Below, in pieces: positions 16,029 to 22,659 of a stretch of 64,000 bases of DNA. Source of the DNA: Bradyrhizobium hereditatis (lineage in GTDB: Bacteria > Pseudomonadota > Alphaproteobacteria > Rhizobiales > Xanthobacteraceae); assembly GCF_020329435.1 (NCBI RefSeq), contig NZ_JAGKJK010000009.1, positions 248,001 through 312,000 on the forward strand. The letters are read 5' to 3'. Each line of letters begins with the position of its first letter. Position 1 is the stretch's first letter. The position numbers and the translations under genes are program-made. Under the pieces are notes generated by a model. The model was not told the DNA's origin. It searched no databases and saw nothing but the letters and a program-made list of their open reading frames with translations.

Positions 16029-16799
16029 TCAATTCTGCCCCGGCCATCTGGCGCGGTAGCAGATTTCGCTGCCGTCGCGATTGGCCTGCCACGGCCCGAA
16101 CTCCCGTGCATGTGGCGCCTTGGCCGGGAGGCCAATGAGATAGAGCCGGTCGGGCTGGCCCTTGATCTTGATCTGCAATTGCCGATGCGCGGTGCGGAAG
16201 GCAAGTTCGACATGGCCGGCGATGACGGGCTTATCGCCGTCGCGGCGGAACAGGTCGGGCCGTATCTCGCCCGGCATGGTGTTTAGGTCCGTCTGCAGTT
16301 CGACCGCTATGTCACGGGGGGAATTGGGCAATGCCGCACCTTCCGGCAGGCGAATCTCAAATACAAGTAGCGGATTGGGGGCATTCGGATTGAGCCACGG
16401 GGTCGCCGTGGTGACCGCATAGACGTAATAGGCGGCACCGGCTACGGCGCAGAGCGCGATCAGAACCGCTGATGCCTTCGGGTTGTTAAGACCTCCGTCG
16501 CTATTGTGTCCGCCGCGCAGCTGCCTCGCGAGCGCCGTGCCGAGCAGGAGGCCTCCGACCGCGCCGCACGGCGCAAACAGCAGTAGCGCGAGCATGCCGG
16601 ACATGATCGGATCGGTCCGGTTTCCGAAGCCGACCAGCTCAAGCAGCAGCAACGTCGCGACAAAGCCGATGACTGCGCCGACGATGCCGCCGGCGACTTG
16701 CAGCGAATTCTTCAAATGTTCCTCGAAGGTCTGACCAAGGCGGCCATCAGGCCAGCCCGCATTGGTCGCGATGACGGCTATTTCGTTCACCGCCTTCAA
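16029..16799 (-). CDS. Hypothetical membrane protein
   Basis: A 256-residue protein I do not recognise. Residues about 35-60 and 68-92 are hydrophobic helices (GGIVGAVIGFVATLLLLEL; MSGMLALLLFAPCGAVGGLLLG). A third lies near 110-128 (VLIALCAVAGAAYYVYAV). The C-terminal 125 residues are hydrophilic and probably periplasmic, with FEIRLPEGAALPNSPRD and an end near CYRARWPG. The start is uncertain because the first codon is TTG; GTG 16790 is an alternative. The 275 bases between this stop and the cyclase start contain no gene I can support. Confidence 0.6.
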   Translation of the reverse strand: MKAVNEIAVIATNAGWPDGRLGQTFEEHLKNSLQVAGGIVGAVIGFVATLLLLELVGFGNRTDPIMSGMLALLLFAPCGAVGGLLLGTALARQLRGGHNSDGGLNNPKASAVLIALCAVAGAAYYVYAVTTATPWLNPNAPNPLLVFEIRLPEGAALPNSPRDIAVELQTDLNTMPGEIRPDLFRRDGDKPVIAGHVELAFRTAHRQLQIKIKGQPDRLYLIGLPAKAPHAREFGPWQANRDGSEICYRARWPGQN

Positions 16800-16854
16800 G
16801 GCTTAATGTGATTTTTCACACGCGTCCCATGCGCATGCCTCAAGCGTGTCGGCA

Positions 16855-18054
16855 TCAATGCCCGCTGACGATCTCTGGCACTTTCCCCGCGGGCGGCGTG
16901 TTGCGGCTGCGCTGGGTGCGGACGATGCCATCGATGATGGTCATGCCGACGCCGGGTAGGTCGCCGAGCTGCACGCTTTCCAGGATGTTCTTGCCGGGCG
17001 AGTGCTGCGCCTTGTCCATGATGACGAAATCGGCGGCTCGGCCGACTTCGATGATGCCGCAGTCGAGCTCGCGCATCCGCGCGGTGTTGCCGGTCGCAAG
17101 GCAGAAGGCGAGTTCGGCCGGCAGTTCGCCGAGCGACGACAGCATCGAGACCATCCGCAAGATGCCGAGCGGCTGCACGCCGGAGCCGGCCGGCGCGTCG
17201 GTGCCGAGGATGACGCGGTGCAGATCACCCATCTCGCGCGCGGTCCGCAGCGTGAACAGCGCCGAACGCTCATTGCCGTTGTGAACCAGCTCCAGCCCGC
17301 GCTTGCAACCCTCGCAAATGCAACGGATCTGGTCGTCGGGCAGGGCGGTATGACCGCCATTGATATGGCCGACGACGTCAGTGTCGGCTTCCAGCACCAC
17401 GTCCTTGTCGATCAGCCCGGAGCCGGGAATCGATGGGCCGCCGGTATGGATCGTGCTCTGGATGCCGTATTTGCGCGCCCAGCCGACCATCTTGCGCGCG
17501 GTCGGGCCGTCCTTGACGCCGCCGAGTCCGACTTCGCCGAGCAGCTTGACGCCGGCCGCCGCCATTTCCTTGAAGTCGTCTTCCACCATTTCGCATTCGA
17601 TCACCGGCGCGCCGGCGTGAACCTTCACGCCGCCGGGCCGAAGCGTCCAGAACGCGCGCTGCGCAAAGATCGCCATCGCCTTCAAGCCGACGACGTCGCG
17701 CGGACGGCCGGGCATGTGGACTTCGCCGGCCGAGATCATGGTGGTGACGCCGCCGTGGAGATAGCTGTCGATCCAGTTGATCTGGTTCTGCCGCGGTGTC
17801 CAGTCGCCGGCGACGGGATGGACATGGCTGTCGATCAGGCCTGGCGCGACGGTGGTGCCGTTGGCGTTGACAACAGTGGTGGCGCCCTCGGTGTTGACGT
17901 CCTTGAAGCGGCCGATCGCGGATATCTTGCCGTTCTCGGCCACGATCGTATCACCGTCAAGGATCGGCTTTTCCAGCGCCCCCGATAGCAGTAGCCCGAT
18001 GTTGCGGATCACCAGCTTGCTCGGACCGGTCGCCTGGGGTGCGTCGTGGGCCAT
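16855..18054 (-). CDS. ena: Enamidase (6-oxo-1,4,5,6-tetrahydronicotinate amidohydrolase)
   Basis: Amidohydrolase of 399 residues predicted to hydrolyse tetrahydro-6-oxonicotinate, opening the ring toward 2-formylglutarate. Metal-site residues fit a binuclear enzyme: H77 and H79 (DSHVHP), a bridging E174 (LLGEVGLGG), H203 (IHTGG), H230 (VGHINGG) and D286 (GTDAPAG). The stretch HGGVTTMISAGEVHMPGRP and the C-terminal SRNTPPAGK match my recollection of Eubacterium barkeri enamidase, including its length of just under 400 residues. ATG 18054 follows AAAGGAAAAACC. It diverges from the ferredoxin reductase gene, sharing a control region with the same operator as the hnr operon. Confidence 0.85.
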   Translation of the reverse strand: MAHDAPQATGPSKLVIRNIGLLLSGALEKPILDGDTIVAENGKISAIGRFKDVNTEGATTVVNANGTTVAPGLIDSHVHPVAGDWTPRQNQINWIDSYLHGGVTTMISAGEVHMPGRPRDVVGLKAMAIFAQRAFWTLRPGGVKVHAGAPVIECEMVEDDFKEMAAAGVKLLGEVGLGGVKDGPTARKMVGWARKYGIQSTIHTGGPSIPGSGLIDKDVVLEADTDVVGHINGGHTALPDDQIRCICEGCKRGLELVHNGNERSALFTLRTAREMGDLHRVILGTDAPAGSGVQPLGILRMVSMLSSLGELPAELAFCLATGNTARMRELDCGIIEVGRAADFVIMDKAQHSPGKNILESVQLGDLPGVGMTIIDGIVRTQRSRNTPPAGKVPEIVSGH

Positions 18055-18100
18055 GGTTTTTCCTTTTGGTTCAATGCCTTCGCCGAACATTCTGCCCGGC

Positions 18101-18171
18101 TTGACGATCGGATCAAGCTGGATTATTCATTTGTATACGAACGATCGTATACGAATGATTTGGCCGGTCAA
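18101..18171. promoter_or_regulatory. Divergent ena/fpr control region with double GTATAC operator
   Basis: Two near-identical palindromes lie back to back at 18128-18142 (CATTTGTATACGAAC) and 18143-18157 (GATCGTATACGAATG), with GTATAC cores 14 bases apart. On the plus strand, TTGACG (18101-18106) and TATTCA (18124-18129) form a promoter whose -10 overlaps the first site. This matches the hnr promoter, where TTGACA lies 31 bases before its site against 29 here. On the minus strand, TTGACC (18171-18166) is a possible -35 for ena. Confidence 0.6.
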
Positions 18172-18198
18172 TCGGCTTGCAGGTCAGGAAACGGTGCG

Positions 18199-18972
18199 AT
18201 GAGCAGTTTCAACCAGGAAAGCGTTCTCAGCGTCCATCACTGGACCGATACGCTGTTCAGCTTCACCACCACGCGCGATCCTTCGTTCCGCTTCCGCAAC
18301 GGCGAATTCACCATGATCGGGCTCAGGATCGGCGAGAAGCCGCTGCTTCGCGCCTATTCGGTCGCCAGCGCCAATTACGAGGACCGGCTCGAATTCTTCT
18401 CGATCAAGGTGCCGGACGGCCCGGTGACCTCGCGCCTGCAGCACTTAAAGCAGGGCGACGAGATCATTGTCAGCCGCAAGGCGACCGGCACGCTGGTCAT
18501 CGACAACCTCGAAGACGGCCGCAACCTCTACCTGATCGGCACCGGCACCGGGCTCGCACCGTTCCTTTCCGTGATCAAGGATCCCGAGACCTATGAGCGG
18601 TTTGAGAAGGTCGTGCTACTGCACGGCTGCCGCCGCGTCGCCGAGCTCGCCTATGGCGAGATGATCACGGAGAAGCTGCCGAATGACGAACTGATCGGCG
18701 ACTATGTCCGCAACCAATTGATCTATTACCCGACCGTGACGCGCGACCCGTTCCGCAACCGCGGCCGCATCACCGACCTGATCACCTCGGGCAAGCTCTT
18801 TAGCGACATAGGGCTGCCCTCGCTCGATCCCGCGCATGACCGCGTCATGATCTGCGGCAGCCCGGCGCTGGTGACGGATACCCGTGCGCTGCTCAACGGT
18901 CGGGGTTTTGTCGAAGGCAATCACGGCGAGCCGGCCCAGTTCGTGGTCGAGAAGGCGTTCGCGGAGCGGTAA
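18199..18972 (+). CDS. fpr: Ferredoxin-NADP+ reductase
   Basis: A 257-residue FAD enzyme moving electrons between NADPH and ferredoxin or flavodoxin. The FAD site is RAYSVAS (51-57), the NADP site begins GTGTGLAPF (114-122), and CGSPALV is the nicotinamide-side loop. The C terminus FVVEKAFAER is typical of the short bacterial (Azotobacter/proteobacterial) class. I chose ATG 18199; the longer frame would run through the operators. Because it diverges from enamidase under shared operators, its probable job is to supply reduced ferredoxin to the 6-hydroxynicotinate reductase. No ferredoxin gene is in the window. Confidence 0.9.
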   Translation: MSSFNQESVLSVHHWTDTLFSFTTTRDPSFRFRNGEFTMIGLRIGEKPLLRAYSVASANYEDRLEFFSIKVPDGPVTSRLQHLKQGDEIIVSRKATGTLVIDNLEDGRNLYLIGTGTGLAPFLSVIKDPETYERFEKVVLLHGCRRVAELAYGEMITEKLPNDELIGDYVRNQLIYYPTVTRDPFRNRGRITDLITSGKLFSDIGLPSLDPAHDRVMICGSPALVTDTRALLNGRGFVEGNHGEPAQFVVEKAFAER

Positions 18973-18989
18973 CGCATAAGAGTTGGGAG

Positions 18990-19763
18990 CTAAGGCCTAA
19001 CCCCCGGCGCTTCCATCGGCATCCCGCGCGCACGCGACATTAGGTACAGCTCCAGTTCGACCAGCTCCGGCGCGCCGTAGTCATAGGCCTGCGCGCGGAT
19101 GCCGGTGATGCAGGCGCGCAGGCGCCGCTGCAGCGAGCCCAATGATTGCCATTCCAGCCGGTAGAGCGGGTAGCCGGTCGGGTGCCCTTGGGTAATTGCG
19201 GAGCCGGCGAGCTTCTTGTCCCAATTGTCATCATGGCAATTGGCGCAGGCGAGATTGAGCTGGCCCTGCCGCTGCATGTAGAGCTCGCGTCCTTTGGCGA
19301 TGAACGGCGCAAGCTCCGGGTCGTCGCCGGTTTCGATCGCGGTCCCCTGCGACTGCCGAGCGACGAAGGCCGTGAGTGCCAGCAGCTCACGGCTTTCGTA
19401 GGGTAGCGGCGTCGCCTGCTGGTGGTTGCTGCGGCACGAATTGACGCGCTGCTCCAGGTCGATCGGGCGGCCGGTTGCCTTGTCGTAGGCCGGATAGCGC
19501 GCGGCTACGCCCTTCATGCTCGTGCGCGCATCGCCATGGCAATCGGCACAGGCCTTGTTGGCGGCGCCCAGTTTGCGTTTCCACAGCGTCTCGCCGTCGA
19601 GCACCCAGAGCATGCCGGGATTGGCGGTCTCCTCGTCCTGCATCGCCCTGGTGTCGGGCTTCATGAAGCTATGGCCGGAGCGGCGTTCGGCTTGCGGGAT
19701 CTCGGCGGCGAAAGCCGCGTTCGCGATCAGGAGCGCGACGACTATGGCGCCGTAAAATCTCAT
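18990..19763 (-). CDS. soxA: SoxA, diheme cytochrome of the Sox complex
   Basis: Periplasmic L-cysteine S-thiosulfotransferase subunit, 257 residues, with a signal peptide ending near AFAA. Two haem motifs are present, CADCH (72-76) and CANCH (173-177), so this is the two-haem form. C218 in RRLRACITGIR is the expected active-site persulfide cysteine. ATG 19763 overlaps the soxZ stop by four bases. It is the last gene of the minus-strand sox array. With SoxX it attaches thiosulfate or sulfide to the SoxY carrier cysteine. Confidence 0.93.
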   Translation of the reverse strand: MRFYGAIVVALLIANAAFAAEIPQAERRSGHSFMKPDTRAMQDEETANPGMLWVLDGETLWKRKLGAANKACADCHGDARTSMKGVAARYPAYDKATGRPIDLEQRVNSCRSNHQQATPLPYESRELLALTAFVARQSQGTAIETGDDPELAPFIAKGRELYMQRQGQLNLACANCHDDNWDKKLAGSAITQGHPTGYPLYRLEWQSLGSLQRRLRACITGIRAQAYDYGAPELVELELYLMSRARGMPMEAPGVRP

Positions 19764-20080
19764 TCGACCGTGATCGAAGCGGATGCGGTTTCGGAAAATC
19801 CCCGGTCGCCGGTCCATTCGAACTCGAACTTGCCGCTCTCGGTGGCGGTGGTGAAGAAAGTGAAGAAGGGGTTGGCGGCGATCGCCGGAAACAGGTCGGC
19901 GCGGAAAATCTCGGTGCCGTTGAAGCGGCACGTAAAGCTCGTGATGATGTTGCGCGGGACGACTTCGCCTGACGCCGTATGGCGATAGCCGGTTTCCATG
20001 ATGTGCGACATCAGCGTCTTGATCTCTATGATGTCGCCGCGTTTGGCTTTCGCCGGCACGTTGATGAGGGCGGAAGCCAT
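19760..20080 (-). CDS. soxZ: SoxZ, sulfur carrier partner
   Basis: A 106-residue immunoglobulin-like partner of SoxY in the periplasmic SoxYZ carrier. Typical features are MASALINVPAKAKRGDIIE at the start, KTLMSHIMETGYR, and ITSFTCRFNG. It has no signal peptide, as expected for a subunit exported together with Tat-dependent SoxY. Its ribosome site GGAGGTGATC lies within the last codons of soxY, and its ATG overlaps the soxY stop. Confidence 0.95.
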   Translation of the reverse strand: MASALINVPAKAKRGDIIEIKTLMSHIMETGYRHTASGEVVPRNIITSFTCRFNGTEIFRADLFPAIAANPFFTFFTTATESGKFEFEWTGDRGFSETASASITVE

Positions 20081-20559
20081 CAGATCACCTCCTCGGTGCA
20101 GGCAGCGAGCGTCACCACGACGTCGACGCTCGCCGACCAGAACGAACCGTCCGAGAGTTTTGCGATCGCGACAATCTTCTGACTATCAGCGAGACGGATG
20201 CGGGTCGACACCTGGGCGCGGCCGTTCTGCGGGCTGAAGTGGAAATTGCCGATATTGGGCTGTGGATTCTTCTCGTTGAAGACGTGGATGCTGCGGACGT
20301 GATCTTCCGGTGCCATCGGATGCGCGACGGTAACCGTCATCGGCACCGTGTTGCCGTTCTCGACCAGGGGTGGGATGTCGAGCTTGACCTTGCCGGTGCG
20401 CACCGCCGCGCCGCCGGTGACATTCTGGATCGCGGACGCCAGCATCGCGGGCGTCGCCTCGGCGGGACGCACGATGACTGTGGGGAGGGCGCCGAGCGCG
20501 GCGGCGCCACCGGCGAGGCCGAGGAACTGGCGGCGGGATGAATTGGGGGATTGCTGCAT
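20080..20559 (-). CDS. soxY: SoxY, sulfur-carrying subunit with altered C-terminal arm
   Basis: A 159-residue carrier protein with a twin-arginine signal (SSRRQFLGLAGG). The body has SoxY features such as NGNTVPMTVTVAHPM and the FSPQNGRAQVSTRIRLADSQ-like region. SoxY proteins normally end in a flexible GGCGG arm whose cysteine holds the sulfur. Here the end is AACTEEVI, with C154 followed by five residues. The DNA encoding EEVI is also the soxZ ribosome-binding site. ATG 20559 follows GGAAGGCACG. Confidence 0.92.
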   Translation of the reverse strand: MQQSPNSSRRQFLGLAGGAAALGALPTVIVRPAEATPAMLASAIQNVTGGAAVRTGKVKLDIPPLVENGNTVPMTVTVAHPMAPEDHVRSIHVFNEKNPQPNIGNFHFSPQNGRAQVSTRIRLADSQKIVAIAKLSDGSFWSASVDVVVTLAACTEEVI

Positions 20560-20568
20560 CGTGCCTTC

Positions 20569-21066
20569 CTATTCACGCAAGCTGACGAGATACGCCACGA
20601 TATCCTCGATCTGTTCCGCGGACAGGATCGACTTGCCGCGCCATGGCGTACCGACGCGGTTAAGACCATCCACGCGGTAGTAGGACGGCATGATGGTCGC
20701 GGCGTTGAGGCGCGACGCGTCCACCAGGCGGAGCCGAAGCTGGCCTTCGGACGCGCGGCTGCCGGAACCAGAAAGGTCAGGCGCCAGATCGCCCTGGAAT
20801 TTCTGTTCGGGAAATGGGCCGCTATGGCAGAGGATGCAAGTGCTGGAACGTTCGACGACGAGCGCGCGCCCGCGCGCGGCATCGCCGGCCACGCCCGTCA
20901 GCGAAAGCGGAATGGCATCGCCGACCACAGTATAGTTGCGAAGTTCCTGCGCGCCCGCGTCACCGGGCAGGGCAAGCAGCGCTCCGGCAAGGATCGACGC
21001 CGATATGCGAAACCCAAGCTTAGCCAAAGACTTCTGCCGTAATGGTTGCAAACCAGGTTTGCGCAT
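20569..21066 (-). CDS. soxX: SoxX, monohaem cytochrome c
   Basis: Cytochrome partner of SoxA, 165 residues. A signal peptide spans roughly 15-40 (ISASILAGALLALPG, then AGAQ). The haem site is CILCH (77-81), and the likely distal methionine lies in NAATIMPSYYR. ATG 21066 is preceded by GAGGCCCACT and overlaps the end of fccB by 47 bases. It starts ten bases before the soxY start region in the same transcript. Confidence 0.9.
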   Translation of the reverse strand: MRKPGLQPLRQKSLAKLGFRISASILAGALLALPGDAGAQELRNYTVVGDAIPLSLTGVAGDAARGRALVVERSSTCILCHSGPFPEQKFQGDLAPDLSGSGSRASEGQLRLRLVDASRLNAATIMPSYYRVDGLNRVGTPWRGKSILSAEQIEDIVAYLVSLRE

Positions 21067-22300
21067 AGTGGGCCTCGCGCGCGCGGAAATCGCGAGGCAC
21101 ATCCAGCGGACTGACGCCGCCGGCACCTTCGACATCGGCGAGCAATCCGTTCTTCGGTTGGTACACGCCGGCAATCGAGATGCCATAGTCGGGCGCCGCC
21201 AGGCTGTAACAGGTATTGATCAGTTTCGGCGCGGCGGGTGATCTGCCCGATAGCAGCGCGGCAATCGCATGTGCGCAGACCTTGGCCTGCGAATTGGCAG
21301 TGAATGCCGATTTAGGCATGCTGCCGGCGAGACAGGCGTCACCGATGACATGGATGTTCGGGGCCGATTTGGACTCGAAGGTCACAGGATCGATCGCGCA
21401 CCAGCCGGTTTTGTCGGTAGCCCCTGCGATCATGGCGATGCGTCCGGCGCGCTGAGGCGGAATCACATTCGCTACCTGGGCGGTGTGGTTGCCGAAATCG
21501 GTGATCAGCGTGTTGGTCGCTGCATCAACGCCGTTGACCTTGCCGCCCTGCGACAGCGAGACCCACTCTACCATTCCGGGATACAGCTCCTTCCAAGCGT
21601 TCTGGAATAAACGCTGCTTGGAAAACGTGTCCTTAGCGTCGAGGATGAGCAGCTTGGAGCGCGGCTTCTTGGTCTTCAGGTAATACGCGATCAGACAGGC
21701 GCGTTCGTACGGCCCCGGCGGGCAGCGGTAAGGATTGGCGGGCGCTGCGACGACCACCAGGCCGCCATCGTCCATGGCCTCGAGCTGCTTGCGCAGCAGC
21801 AGCGTCTGCTCGCCGGCTTTCCAGGCATGCGGCATCTTCGCGGCGGCGGCTTCGTCGTAACCCTGTAGCACGTCGAAACGCAGATCGATGCCGGGGGACA
21901 GCACCAGCCGGTCATAGGGAAGCGAGGTGCCGTCGGCGAGACCGACGGTCCGCGCGGTCGCATCGACGGCCGTTGCTGCCTGCACCACCACGGTCACGCC
22001 GCTGGCAGCGATCTTGTCGTACCCGAATTGCTGCTGTTCGATCGAGCGCAGCCCGGCGACGACATTGTTGCTGAACGGGCAGGCGGTGAAGGTCCGGCTC
22101 TGCTCGACCAGCGTAACCTGCAATTTCGGGTCGATCTGCTTCAGCGCCCGCGCGCAGCTTGCGCCGCCGAAGCCGCCGCCGATCACGACTACGCGTGCTG
22201 CCGCTTGCGCGAACGCGGGTAACGGAAGCGCCGCCGTCGCTGCGGCCGCTGCACCGACGCGGCAGAAATCTCGGCGGCTGATGCGATGGCTGATACCCAT
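21020..22300 (-). CDS. fccB: Sulfide dehydrogenase flavoprotein, FccB/SoxF type
   Basis: Periplasmic FAD subunit of flavocytochrome c sulfide dehydrogenase, 426 residues. It has a twin-arginine signal (ISRRDFCRVG) and an FAD-binding GGGFGG (41-46). Cysteine-containing motifs of the family are FTACPFSNNV and YRCPPGPYERA. SRRD followed by an Ala-rich stretch fits export with bound FAD. It is located between a small cytochrome c and soxX, and probably oxidises sulfide or aids Sox turnover as SoxF does. Confidence 0.92.
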   Translation of the reverse strand: MGISHRISRRDFCRVGAAAAATAALPLPAFAQAAARVVVIGGGFGGASCARALKQIDPKLQVTLVEQSRTFTACPFSNNVVAGLRSIEQQQFGYDKIAASGVTVVVQAATAVDATARTVGLADGTSLPYDRLVLSPGIDLRFDVLQGYDEAAAAKMPHAWKAGEQTLLLRKQLEAMDDGGLVVVAAPANPYRCPPGPYERACLIAYYLKTKKPRSKLLILDAKDTFSKQRLFQNAWKELYPGMVEWVSLSQGGKVNGVDAATNTLITDFGNHTAQVANVIPPQRAGRIAMIAGATDKTGWCAIDPVTFESKSAPNIHVIGDACLAGSMPKSAFTANSQAKVCAHAIAALLSGRSPAAPKLINTCYSLAAPDYGISIAGVYQPKNGLLADVEGAGGVSPLDVPRDFRAREAHYAQTWFATITAEVFG

Positions 22301-22312
22301 GCCGGTGCCCCC

Positions 22313-22606
22313 TTATTTCTGTGCCGCGAGCCACGCCGCAATCGCGCGCGACTCTTCGTCGGTGAACCCTTTGGCGATGCGGTTCATGACGGTCGCAGGA
22401 AGCGAGCCGTCGCGAAATCCGGCCATCGCCTTGGTGATGTCCTCTGCATCGCGGCCGTACAGCCGCGAAATGGAGAAGGCGGTTGTTCCGGTGGAATGGC
22501 AGCCGGAGCAGGATGCCGCGCCGGGTGGAGGATCGGAAGCCGCAAGCAGCGGCTGATACCACGCCGCGACCGCGGCAGCTGCGATGGCGATACGCAACCC
22601 TTTCAT
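22313..22606 (-). CDS. Small cytochrome c, FccA/SoxE-like
   Basis: A 97-residue secreted cytochrome with signal peptide (about 1-23) and one haem site CSGCH (33-37). The tail pattern FRDGSLPATVMNRIAKGFTD with EESRAIAAWLA resembles sulfide dehydrogenase cytochrome subunits. ATG 22606 follows GGGAGATTGCTG. It lies 12 bases before fccB and 53 bases after iorB, so it could serve either as FccA-like partner of FccB or as electron acceptor for the molybdenum hydroxylase. The sequence favours FccA. Confidence 0.85.
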   Translation of the reverse strand: MKGLRIAIAAAAVAAWYQPLLAASDPPPGAASCSGCHSTGTTAFSISRLYGRDAEDITKAMAGFRDGSLPATVMNRIAKGFTDEESRAIAAWLAAQK

Positions 22607-22659
22607 CAGCAATCTCCCGATGGGATACGGCGGCCCCGGGATGGGGCCGCCGTATATTA

